8,562 bases of DNA. Origin: Lachnospiraceae bacterium. Lineage in GTDB: Bacteria > Bacillota > Clostridia > Lachnospirales > Lachnospiraceae. The DNA lies in NCBI GenBank assembly GCA_017476305.1, contig JAFVAA010000594.1:1-8562 (forward strand), read 5' to 3'. A program made the translations under genes and the position numbers. Below the pieces are notes generated by a model. That model did no database searches. It was given only the letters and a program-made list of their open reading frames with translations, and was not told where the DNA came from. Shown here one piece after another: positions 1-5,503 of this stretch. Position 1 is the stretch's first letter, and every line of letters starts with the position of its first letter.

Positions 1-2
1 AA

Positions 3-65
3 AATAAGGACTAAATTAGTGCGAAACCCTTGATTTTTCGGGCTTTCCCTAACTTTGTCCTTATT
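3..65. repeat. Imperfect foldback (inverted repeat) interrupting the recombinase gene
   Basis: AATAAGGAC at 3-11 is the exact reverse complement of GTCCTTATT at 57-65. Pairing continues inward with TTAG (16-19) against CTAA (49-52), and with GAAACCC against GGGCTTTC near the centre. The whole segment is a roughly 63-bp imperfect palindrome lying exactly where the recombinase reading frame departs from its family. It could be the end or attachment site of a second mobile element, a small MITE-like insertion, or (read on the minus strand, ending TTATTTT) a terminator. The window edge prevents a choice. Confidence 0.6.
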
Positions 66-460
66 ATAACACGGTCATCTTTTACAATGACACAGTTTAT
101 CTTCTGCTCCCTGATATCCTGCATCATATCAGCAAATCCCGGACGGTCAAAGTCCGTACCCGTCCTGCTGATATCGTAATATTCACTTACCGCCTCTATA
201 TCATTTTTCCCTGCAACAAATGATTTCAGAAGCTCCATCTGATTCTCAATCGTATTCCTCTCACGGTTCGCCTCGCTCTCCAGAGAAAGCCTTGCATACA
301 GTCCGGCACGGAAGCCTGCAAATTTACGGATCGTACCATTATTCCCGTCAATATCTGCGCTGCATCTTGTGACGGCGGAATCATAAAGGAGCGGATCATT
401 CACATCACTCTGTATATCCGAAGAATTCAGATACTCATGTTTTCTCGATTTTCTTGCCAT
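11..460 (-). pseudogene. Truncated large serine recombinase (N-terminal resolvase domain only)
   Basis: This encodes the catalytic N-terminal domain of a TnpX/Tn4451-type large serine recombinase, which would cut and rejoin DNA at element ends. Visible motifs are GLYARLS (nucleophile Ser about residue 59), TIENQ, TGTDFDRPGF and CVIVKD. Family members continue with LSRFGR, which carries a catalytic Arg, then a recombinase domain and a zinc ribbon. Here reading passes from VKD (codon at 77-79) into about 20 unrelated residues and stops at 11-13. Foreign DNA has therefore cut the gene, and the product should be inactive. I chose the ATG at 460 because AGGTGG lies 6 bases upstream; the frame also stays open to a TTG at 484 directly after the upstream stop. 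It has an unusual polar extension of about 50 residues before the resolvase fold. It lies immediately downstream of the intact recombinase, as in elements with tandem recombinases. Confidence 0.85.
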
Positions 461-484
461 ATCAGCCCACCTCTTTCTTATCAA

Positions 485-2140
485 TCAAAAGCCTGCGTCT
501 GAATCATTTATCTCATACCCCATCATCTTCATCCGCCGGATAAGAGACTGATAACAGTCATCAAAGTTAAATGTAATCTCGATATGCTTCTTGTCTATCA
601 CCCGGATCTGATCAATCAGCTCCACCGCAGTAAGCCTTGTAAGTCTGTCGATATTCTTATGCTCCGAAAAGTAGGCGAGCCACTGGTATTTCTCCGTACT
701 CTGTTCCAATACCGCCGCAATCTCCTTTTCAAGCACCTTTACCGCTTCCTCCGCTTTTCTCCTGCTCTCGGTATATCCCTCATACATCTCCATGTAGTCC
801 TCTTTCGGAATCATGCCGTCCTTCATATCCTCATACAGATGATCTCTTAATTCCCGGCTTCTTATAACTCTTGCCTCCATGTCCTCTTTGCGTTTTTCCA
901 ACTCTTTAAGCTCTATCTTCTGAAACGGGACCACATCCACATAGTCAAGAATCTGCTTTAAGTCCATCACATTTGCTATATGTGTCTGCAAGACCATAAG
1001 CACATCATTTTCTAATTTTGCCTTTGGAATCCGGTGCGGGCTGCAGTCCTTTCTCACATCATGCCTTGAGCACACATAATAGGAATAGATCCTGCCGCCT
1101 GCCGGAACATCCCGCTTGATCATCGGTGCACCGCAGTCGCCGCAGACCACCAGACCGGAAAGAGGATATACACCGTCCTCATTTGGAGAAGTCCTTGAAT
1201 CCATCTTAAGAAGCTTCTGCACGAGCATAAATTCCCGTTTTCCCACGATCGCCTCATGATTCTCCTCAATGCGTATCCATTCATTTTCCGGCTTCAGATA
1301 CATCTTTTTCACCTTATTGTTCGGTGTGGAGTGTCTGCCCTGTATCAGCACACCCGTATAGATCTCATTTTCAAGTATGCGTCTGACCGAGACAGGCGAC
1401 CACACAGCCTGCTCATGCGTCTTGAAATTATCCGTCACCTTTATGCCGACACTGTGCTTATATTCCATCGGACAGAGGATACCCTGCTCATTCAGTCTGT
1501 CCGCTATCGTGTTCTGACTGTAACCATTTAACTTCATTCGGAAAATGTCCTGCACGATGCCCGCAGCGTAAGTGTCCGGTATGATCTTGTGCGGATCATC
1601 CCCGGACTTCATATACCCGTAGACCACGAATGCCCCGACATACTCGCCGTTCTTCCGCTTGACAGCAAGGTGGCTTCTGATCTTAATGCTGATATCCCTG
1701 CAATATGCGTCATTCATTAAGTTCTTAAATGGCAGAATAATATCGTCCTGATTACCGCCGGCAGTATCCACATGGTCATTGATGGCAATAAAACGCACAC
1801 CAAGAGCCGGAAATAATCTCTCGATATACATTCCGGAATCAATGTACTCACGCCCGAACCGGCTAAGGTCTTTCACGATCACGCAGTCGATGATGCCGCT
1901 TTTGATATCTTCAAGCATCATCTGAAAATGCGGACGGTCAAAGTTCGCACCGGAATAACCATCGTCAACATACTCTTTCGTCAGGACGATATCCTCGTGT
2001 TCTGTTATGAAATTCTCAATAAGGGATCTCTGGTTGGATATACTGTTGCTCTCCGTCTTGCCGGAAGAAGCAATGTCTCCATCTTCCTTAGACAGCCGTT
2101 CATAGGCGGCTGCATGATAAACTTTCCTGAAATTATCCAT
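485..2140 (-). CDS. Large serine recombinase, TnpX/Tn4451 type (element integrase/excisionase)
   Basis: This 551-residue protein is the expected length for the TnpX group of large serine recombinases, which integrate and excise clostridial elements, usually at sites with a GA core. Domains in order: resolvase catalytic domain (about 8-155) with YERLSKED holding nucleophile Ser17, YSGANFDRPHF, and VIVKDLSRFGRE with catalytic Arg94 and Arg97; recombinase DNA-binding domain (about 165-300) with GYSQNTIADRLN and WSPVSVRRILENEIYTG; zinc ribbon with Cys333, Cys336, Cys357 and Cys366; then a long charged coiled coil (about 408-480). All key residues are present, so it is probably active. The ATG at 2140 has AAGGAG 8 bases upstream, and that site contains the end of the small ORF at 2147-2272, suggesting translational coupling. 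It is probably the enzyme that mobilises this element, or did so before the neighbouring recombinase was cut. Confidence 0.95.
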   Translation of the reverse strand: MDNFRKVYHAAAYERLSKEDGDIASSGKTESNSISNQRSLIENFITEHEDIVLTKEYVDDGYSGANFDRPHFQMMLEDIKSGIIDCVIVKDLSRFGREYIDSGMYIERLFPALGVRFIAINDHVDTAGGNQDDIILPFKNLMNDAYCRDISIKIRSHLAVKRKNGEYVGAFVVYGYMKSGDDPHKIIPDTYAAGIVQDIFRMKLNGYSQNTIADRLNEQGILCPMEYKHSVGIKVTDNFKTHEQAVWSPVSVRRILENEIYTGVLIQGRHSTPNNKVKKMYLKPENEWIRIEENHEAIVGKREFMLVQKLLKMDSRTSPNEDGVYPLSGLVVCGDCGAPMIKRDVPAGGRIYSYYVCSRHDVRKDCSPHRIPKAKLENDVLMVLQTHIANVMDLKQILDYVDVVPFQKIELKELEKRKEDMEARVIRSRELRDHLYEDMKDGMIPKEDYMEMYEGYTESRRKAEEAVKVLEKEIAAVLEQSTEKYQWLAYFSEHKNIDRLTRLTAVELIDQIRVIDKKHIEITFNFDDCYQSLIRRMKMMGYEINDSDAGF

Positions 2141-2146
2141 TGTCTG

Positions 2147-2272
2147 TCACTCCTTAAATATTATTAAGCCGTACAGACCGGATAACAGATAGAATTGTGC
2201 CAGCCACAGACCTTTCTCTAATCTGTGTCCTCTCTCATATATCAGTTTACCATGCTTCCACCATCTTGTCAC
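2147..2272 (-). CDS. Possible 41-residue small protein coupled to the recombinase
   Basis: A 41-codon frame starts at GTG 2272. It reads as a basic aromatic N-terminus (VTRWWKHGKLIYERGHRLEK), then a hydrophobic stretch (GLWLAQFYLLSGLYGLIIF), ending KE-stop. The hydrophobic part could be a membrane helix or amphipathic. Its last codons AAG GAG TGA form the ribosome site of the 551-residue recombinase, 6 bases before that ATG, which is typical of coupled operon genes. The frame fills the gap after the DUF6870-like gene. Against it, there is no ATG and no clear ribosome site before the GTG (only an A-rich run). I do not recognise the family. It may also be a decayed remnant of a longer gene. Confidence 0.4.
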   Translation of the reverse strand: MTRWWKHGKLIYERGHRLEKGLWLAQFYLLSGLYGLIIFKE

Positions 2273-2280
2273 GACTTTTT

Positions 2281-2520
2281 TTATGACATTGAAAGCAGAT
2301 TTTCAAATGCCTCCTCAAATGATACGCCATTGTTGGCAAAGGACAGCCTGACCATCATATCGCCTACCTTTACCATGTAGGGATCGCCCACCTGCCTAAG
2401 ATACTGCTTCCGCCTCTCCTCTACCGGCTTGCTGCTGTCGATCCGAAGCCTGCCGATATCCGTAAGCTGATCCGCATTTACATCGGAAAACTCTGCCGGT
2501 GCTGATCTATTCTCTTCCAT
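2281..2520 (-). CDS. DUF6870-like small mobile-element protein
   Basis: A 79-residue protein of unknown function. The block TDIGRLRIDSSKPVEERRK, followed by YLRQVGDPYMVKVGDMMVRL, resembles what I recall of the DUF6870 family and, in the C-terminal beta-strand part, TnpW-like transposon proteins. Both are common beside recombinases in Lachnospiraceae elements. There is no signal peptide and no membrane segment. The frame opens at a GTG (2535) that overlaps the stop of the PemK-like gene, but the ATG at 2520 has GTGAGG about 9 bases upstream and is preferred; an ATG at 2526 is also possible. Overlap with the upstream gene implies one operon. The family name is from memory and not searched. Confidence 0.7.
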   Translation of the reverse strand: MEENRSAPAEFSDVNADQLTDIGRLRIDSSKPVEERRKQYLRQVGDPYMVKVGDMMVRLSFANNGVSFEEAFENLLSMS

Positions 2521-2531
2521 AATCATAATCC

Positions 2532-3038
2532 TCACCCCGTATATCTCTCATACGGTATATCAAGCTGATCTAAGACTGCCACATCAATCTTTGCTGCCAG
2601 TCCCTCATCAACCACTCTTGCGATCTTTCGTCTGACCTGCCTCCTGTCAACCGTGGTGATCTGCTCAACAAGGCATACCCCGGAAGCAGAGAAATCTTCA
2701 CAGTCCAGACGGTCAACAAATATATGATAGGGCTTGTCCACTGATTTCAGCTTCTTCGTAAGCGGCAGTACCTGCATGACCGGAGAATGTCTGTTATACT
2801 CTGTATTGCTTATCACGATCGCCGGACGGAAATCTCCTATCACACTGCTCTCATAATCAAGACCGAAATCCACAAGAATAATGTCCAGTCTCTCATAATA
2901 TGGTCTTCTCATGGAATCCTGCTCAAACTTCTCATTACTTCCATCAAGACCGATTTCTCTATTATCATTCCTGCTCACACGGCTCCTGCCACCTTGAAAT
3001 CTGTTCGCTCCTCTGCTATATGTTCTGTTATCGTGCAT
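2532..3038 (-). CDS. PemK/MazF-family protein (putative endoribonuclease toxin) with polar N-terminal extension
   Basis: This is a PemK/MazF-like protein; the family cleaves mRNA in type II toxin-antitoxin modules. The core starts near residue 51 with RLDIILVDFG (family form GDIVLVDLG). It continues with DFRPAIVISN, containing the conserved catalytic Arg71, then VLPLTKK with Thr94 at the usual catalytic Thr position, and SGVCLVEQITTVDRRQV. It is therefore probably competent. The first 50 residues are polar and Arg/Asn-rich and not part of the fold. I chose the ATG at 3038 because GGAGG lies 7 bases upstream; the frame extends to an ATG at 3062 with a weaker site, overlapping the small upstream ORF. 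No classic antitoxin gene lies beside it, which is unusual for a toxin. It could instead act as an element regulator. Confidence 0.88.
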   Translation of the reverse strand: MHDNRTYSRGANRFQGGRSRVSRNDNREIGLDGSNEKFEQDSMRRPYYERLDIILVDFGLDYESSVIGDFRPAIVISNTEYNRHSPVMQVLPLTKKLKSVDKPYHIFVDRLDCEDFSASGVCLVEQITTVDRRQVRRKIARVVDEGLAAKIDVAVLDQLDIPYERYTG

Positions 3039-3054
3039 TTCTTTTCCTCCAATC

Positions 3055-3252
3055 TTATCCATAGTACCCTTCTATCATCTCCTGTATGGCTTCCACCGCC
3101 TCCGATTCCGTAGGGTACTCTCCTATGATATTATTATTGCTGTCATACACGGTCGTTCCATTCTCATGTATGATATAATCCACATTCTTAAAAGTAAGCC
3201 TCTGATTATAAATGGGACTAAAACACTACTTTGAAACATCTTTATCAGCCAT
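3055..3252 (-). pseudogene. 65-codon small ORF interrupted by an in-frame amber codon
   Basis: The ATG at 3252 overlaps the stop of the upstream PemK-like gene (ATGGCTGA) and has AGGTGG about 9 bases before it. It encodes MADKDVSK, then TAG at 3226-3228. After the amber codon the same frame runs 56 more codons to TAA at 3055, just before the next PemK-like start. The downstream part looks coding: NVDYIIHENGTTVYDSNNN followed by IIGEYPTESEAVEAIQEM, a likely beta-hairpin plus helix. Simplest reading: a small gene between the two PemK-like genes broken by CAG to TAG. The 3' part could still be made from GTG at codon 24, but no good ribosome site precedes it. I do not recognise the family; its position suggests a partner of the PemK-like proteins, which is inference. 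Confidence 0.6.
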
Positions 3253-3655
3253 CTTCCCGTTCCACCTGTTCCCACATGGAAGATAGAAGCTCTGCATGAA
3301 TCGTGTCATTCTTTACACGACCTATGCGTCTGATAACCTGATGTTTCCTGATCTTCTGTATGTTCATGACCTGTGCATACTCCGTATATCGAAGTCCACA
3401 GCAGTCAAGAGGTCTGATCTCCACATCACTTCCCGCATTATCTCTCGACCTTTCACGGAACAGCGGCACGACCATAATTACACTGACCGCCATATCATCC
3501 GCATGTCTGCTTATCACATACCCCGGTCTCTTTCCGTAAAGGCTCCTGCTTCCCTCACGCTTATCTCCGAAGTTGATCAGAATGACATCGCCCTGCTGCA
3601 ATGTCCGGCATACATAACGGCTTTCCGATCCGTAATATCCTGATCCCTTGCTCAT
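3245..3655 (-). CDS. PemK/MazF-like protein lacking the usual catalytic Thr
   Basis: A 136-residue PemK/MazF-fold protein. It shows QQGDVILINFG at the N-terminus, then GKRPGYVISR with the conserved Arg43, a hydrophobic strand leading to VVPLFRER, and a C-terminal helix (IRRIGRVKNDTIHAELLSSM). In active family members the strand ends P-L/I-T; here the Thr position is Phe66. The ribonuclease may be inactive, or it may serve as a binding partner of the second PemK-like protein encoded about 200 bases downstream. The ATG at 3655 has AAGGAG 9 bases upstream, a strong site. The stop overlaps the next small ORF. It is probably part of the same leftward operon. It resembles the neighbouring PemK-like gene only in the fold core, so a recent duplication is unlikely. 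Confidence 0.82.
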   Translation of the reverse strand: MSKGSGYYGSESRYVCRTLQQGDVILINFGDKREGSRSLYGKRPGYVISRHADDMAVSVIMVVPLFRERSRDNAGSDVEIRPLDCCGLRYTEYAQVMNIQKIRKHQVIRRIGRVKNDTIHAELLSSMWEQVEREDG

Positions 3656-3744
3656 CGTATATCGCTCCTTCCCTGCGTAATATCATTGTCAAACCCCTGC
3701 TTTGTTCGACGTGTTTATCATATATAACAATCGCTTCATAAATC

Positions 3745-3795
3745 GTCGCCCTGCAAAGATACACTTTTAGAGCCTTGTCTACTTTGTAGGGCGAC
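3745..3795. repeat. 14-bp inverted repeat between HTH gene and PemK-like operon
   Basis: GTCGCCCTGCAAAG (3745-3758) faces CTTTGTAGGGCGAC (3782-3795); 13 of 14 positions pair, with a 23-base loop. On the plus strand it is followed by TTTTCTC. In the minus direction, the direction of all flanking genes, no U-tract follows, so it is not a standard terminator for the HTH gene. It may be an attenuator, an RNA-processing stem or an operator for the PemK-like operon downstream. The surrounding 3656-3874 has no gene I can support. Confidence 0.55.
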
Positions 3796-3874
3796 TTTTC
3801 TCATTTACTGATTAAATGCTGCTTGTCACAGCACATCATCTGAAACAGTACACACCGAAACAAGCCCTGTCATA

Positions 3875-4258
3875 TCAGGCAAAGAACGCCTTGAGAATAT
3901 TAAGAGCTTTATGTACTGTTTCTAAATCCTTTCCACCGCACAAAGACACAATCTCCTGCACTGCATCATCATTCTCTGTAATAGTCTTGCAATCTCGATT
4001 TCCAAAGAACAGATAATCAAGTGATACATCAAGCACCTGTGCGATCTCATACAGATATTCCGTCTTGCACGGTGTCTGCCCGCTCTCGATCCGATACATC
4101 TGGTTCTTGCCGATAGCGAGCTGCAATGCAAGTTCGATCTGTTTCACGCCCTTCTTTTCTCTCGCCTCTCTGATTCTCCTTCCCATAGCCTCCAACTCTG
4201 CATCTGTGAGCCGGGCTACATTCTTCTGTGAATTTGTTAAATATTCTGATGTTGTCAT
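3875..4258 (-). CDS. Cro/CI (XRE)-type helix-turn-helix regulator
   Basis: A 127-residue DNA-binding protein. The HTH_3 fold covers about residues 26-83: MGRRIREAREKKGVKQIELA, then LQLAIGKNQMYRIESGQT (recognition helix region) and LYEIAQVLDVSLDYLFFG, the classic end of this domain. The C-terminal 40 residues (ITENDDAVQEIVSLCGGKDL...) are short and helical, probably for dimerisation, with no protease domain. I chose the ATG at 4258 because AAGGAG lies 5 bases upstream; the frame continues 10 codons further without a site. It heads the leftward set with the two PemK-like genes and probably regulates them or itself. The palindromes at 4313-4342 are natural operator candidates. Target and signal are unknown. 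Confidence 0.9.
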   Translation of the reverse strand: MTTSEYLTNSQKNVARLTDAELEAMGRRIREAREKKGVKQIELALQLAIGKNQMYRIESGQTPCKTEYLYEIAQVLDVSLDYLFFGNRDCKTITENDDAVQEIVSLCGGKDLETVHKALNILKAFFA

Positions 4259-4284
4259 AATGACTCCTTTCCGACTGTTATAAG

Positions 4285-4401
4285 TCAAAAAGGATCAGGG
4301 TTGTACTTCCCCCATTTGCCGACAAATGCGTTTATAAACGCAATCCTTGTTAATAAGTTGCAAGAGGAACATCCTTGTTCGCTCAAGCGTTCATCCGGCA
4401 T
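4285..4401 (-). CDS. Possible 38-residue small ORF upstream of the HTH gene
   Basis: ATG 4401 to TGA 4285 encodes MPDERLSEQGCSSCNLLTRI followed by AFINAFVGKWGKYNPDPF. AAAGG lies 11 bases before the ATG, rather far. A CxxC pair is present. The stop is 26 bases before the HTH gene start, so it could be a leader peptide or small protein. Part of the frame is made of palindromic DNA (4313-4342), which may mean the ORF is incidental to an operator or RNA structure. Family not recognised. Confidence 0.3.
   Translation of the reverse strand: MPDERLSEQGCSSCNLLTRIAFINAFVGKWGKYNPDPF
4313..4342. promoter_or_regulatory. Adjacent perfect palindromes, candidate operator of the HTH regulator
   Basis: CATTTGCCGACAAATG (4313-4328) is a 6-bp-arm inverted repeat. 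TGCGTTTATAAACGCA (4327-4342) is a perfect 16-bp palindrome that shares its edge. They lie 55-85 bases upstream of the HTH gene start. Just beyond, ATCCTTGTT is repeated directly at 4343-4351 and 4371-4379. Such sites fit binding of a dimeric Cro/CI-type protein. Autoregulation is inference. Confidence 0.45.
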
Positions 4402-4593
4402 ATCTAAATTTGCCTTTCTAACCGGGTAAACGATTCAGCGTACAAAATAACTCTCTATTCCACCATAATATCAAATTTTTTTCATCCTCAATTTTTGCAG
4501 AAAAACTCTCCCTATATATAGAATGGAAGATTATAAAAATTATTTTGAAAAAATACACTTTATCTACATTATGACTTTTCAAAAAACCCGGAC
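4402..4593. other. AT-rich intergenic stretch, no gene seen
   Basis: This stretch holds no supportable ORF on either strand. It is strongly AT-rich around 4470-4590 and lies between the terminator at 4594-4668 and the HTH gene, so the promoter for the HTH/PemK-like operon should be here. A TATAAT exists on the minus strand near 4530 (in TTTTTATAATC), but I see no convincing -35 box at the right spacing. Confidence 0.4.
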
Positions 4594-4668
4594 AAAAAAG
4601 AACACCATAGATACAGAGAAACCTCCAGTATTCCCATACTGAACTGTTCCCCTGCGTCTATGGTGCTC
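4594..4668 (-). terminator. Long three-segment hairpin plus U6, leftward terminator or 3' end of a structured RNA
   Basis: On the minus strand, GAGCACCATAGA pairs with TCTATGGTGTTC (12 bp, one G-U). Inside, CAGGGGAAC pairs with GTTTCTCTG (9 bp including two G-U), and CAGTAT pairs with ATACTG (6 bp) around a GGGA (GNRA-type) tetraloop. Only a 2x2 and a 4x3 internal loop interrupt it. Six Us follow at once. It terminates the leftward transcript of the zinc-finger gene and insulates the HTH operon. It is far longer than a routine terminator, so a regulatory or stable RNA is possible. Confidence 0.8.
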
Positions 4669-4682
4669 AATATCCGTCCTGC

Positions 4683-4784
4683 CTAAGACTTATGGATACC
4701 GCCCTTGCAGGTGGTGCCCTGATTCACTTGTAAATGTTCCAACCATCTGTGGCTGCCCGCTAACCAGCACAGCCACTTTTCCAT
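4683..4784 (-). CDS. Possible 33-residue Trp/Cys-containing small ORF
   Basis: ATG 4784, six bases after the stop of the zinc-finger gene, opens a frame MEKWLCWLAGSHRWLEHLQV ending GGIHKS-stop at 4683. Its DNA also forms a hairpin, GTGGCTG at about 4771-4777 against CAGCCAC at about 4750-4756 (minus strand). Short stems CCTGC/GCAGG and TATCC/GGATA follow before the long terminator hairpin. No clear ribosome site precedes the ATG, so it depends on coupling, or the region is a structured RNA and the frame is chance. Not recognised. Confidence 0.3.
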   Translation of the reverse strand: MEKWLCWLAGSHRWLEHLQVNQGTTCKGGIHKS

Positions 4785-4790
4785 AAAAAC

Positions 4791-5084
4791 TTATAGCTTT
4801 ACGATGTTATTCACCGCATGCATACGAAGAATCCCCTCCGTATATTTCATTAGCCTCACAACTCTCTTGCACCTGCACGGCGGCAGTGTAATGTGTTCCA
4901 AAATCAGCTTATCGTCATCATGTGTCAGATCATATCCTAAAAGAAACTGATTACAACGCCTACACCTGATGGATATATCCGCTGTATGCTCGCCCTTCTT
5001 CTCAACCTGATATACTCTGCTCTCTTTGTCAACCTCACTCAAACCTTCATAATCCATATCTCGCTTTCTAATCGTATTATTCAA
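4791..5084 (-). CDS. Com-like zinc-finger small protein
   Basis: A 97-residue cytoplasmic protein with four cysteines: Cys41 and Cys44 in ISIRCRRCNQFLLG, and Cys70 and Cys72 in LPPCRCKRVVRL. The layout IRCxxCN...LL followed by C...CKR resembles the zinc-binding Com translational activator of phage Mu and similar phage or element zinc fingers. The second knuckle is CxC rather than CxxC, so the metal site is slightly irregular. The start is TTG 5084, supported by AAGGTGAGG just upstream; an ATG at 5057 has only a weak site. A long structured leader (5085-5337) and a promoter at 5344-5393 precede it. It is the first gene of the leftward transcript opposing the LexA-like repressor, the position of an early or anti-repressor gene in phage-like switches. 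Its function is not established. Confidence 0.7.
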   Translation of the reverse strand: MNNTIRKRDMDYEGLSEVDKESRVYQVEKKGEHTADISIRCRRCNQFLLGYDLTHDDDKLILEHITLPPCRCKRVVRLMKYTEGILRMHAVNNIVKL

Positions 5085-5337
5085 TTTACCTCACCTTCCG
5101 CAACACAAATAGCATTTCTGTTTGTGGCTTGCACGAAGCTCTCGCTTCAAGGGAAAGGGAAAGTCACCCCGCAAGTCAATCCTCCATGTGTCCGAGTTCC
5201 GATGCACCACCTTCCGTAGTGCCGGACACAGTTACTAAAAAAATAACCGGCGCACAAGCATTAGTAGGGTTATCACTTATGCCGCCTTAAAACATCTGAA
5301 CACAGCCCACACACCGATTCTTACACACGCCAAAAGA
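5085..5337 (-). promoter_or_regulatory. About 250-nt structured 5' leader of the zinc-finger gene
   Basis: Read on the minus strand. TGTGTCCG pairs with CGGACACA (8 bp, plus-strand 5223-5230 and 5187-5194) and encloses GCAC/GTGC. Further on, GAAGC-GAGA-GCTTC forms a GNRA-capped hairpin, and CACAAA...TTTGTG pairs shortly before the TTG start. Transcripts from the 5344-5393 promoters would carry all of these. The stems suggest post-transcriptional control, a small RNA, or a relic of an oriT-like structure. No known riboswitch is recognised, and no ORF here is supportable. Confidence 0.45.
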
Positions 5338-5343
5338 AAAGAA

Positions 5344-5393
5344 TGTATAATCGACTGTATGACTATTGTAAATCATCACTTTGAATATTTCAA
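5344..5393 (-). promoter_or_regulatory. Leftward promoter(s) for the zinc-finger operon
   Basis: Two overlapping sigma-A-type arrangements on the minus strand: TTGAAA (5388-5393), 17 bp, TACAAT (5365-5370); and TTTACA (5367-5372), 17 bp, TATACA (5344-5349). Both spacers are exactly 17 bp. The -35 box of the first lies in the palindrome at 5381-5393. Confidence 0.65.
5381..5393. promoter_or_regulatory. Candidate operator TTGAA-N3-TTCAA over the leftward -35 box
   Basis: TTGAATATTTCAA is a 5-bp-arm palindrome. The sequence TTTGAATATTT recurs at about 5420-5430, a half-conserved second copy 40 bp away, between the two divergent promoters. Binding by the LexA/CI-like repressor would block the leftward -35 box. 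This is inference from position and symmetry. Confidence 0.45.
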
Positions 5394-5445
5394 GAGTTAT
5401 TTTTGTCTTTTTTATCCATTTTGAATATTTTTTAAGTATCAGACC

Positions 5446-5474
5446 TTGATTTTCGTGTTTCCCCATAGTATAAT
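5446..5474 (+). promoter_or_regulatory. Promoter of the LexA/CI-like repressor gene
   Basis: TTGATT (5446-5451), a 17-bp spacer and TATAAT (5469-5474) make a near-consensus sigma-A promoter, about 84 bases upstream of the repressor ATG. Transcription would start near 5481. Confidence 0.8.
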
Positions 5475-5503
5475 ATGACACATAAGAAACTAATCTGAAG
5501 TTT

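Noticed and set aside
3561..3764. 67-codon minus-strand ORF overlapping the PemK-like start
   Set aside because: It shares half its length with the real PemK-like gene in another frame, starts within the inverted repeat and has only a weak ribosome site. The upstream residues look mildly coding-like, but not enough to call.
3875..4283. Plus-strand and alternative minus frames within the HTH gene
   Set aside because: These are shadows of the HTH gene, which has a clear domain and ribosome site.
5100..5200. oriT of a mobilisable element
   Set aside because: Stems near GGGAAAGGGAAAG are suggestive, but no relaxase gene is present and I recognise no nic-site consensus.
5176..5280. Open minus-strand frame in the zinc-finger leader ending GHMED-stop
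   Set aside because: There is no ATG or ribosome-site-supported start, and the DNA is better explained by the 8-bp closing stem and inner hairpin.
5287..5481. 64-codon minus-strand ORF across the divergent promoter region
   Set aside because: It overlaps both promoters and the palindrome, has AT-driven composition and no ribosome site; the promoter reading explains the region better.
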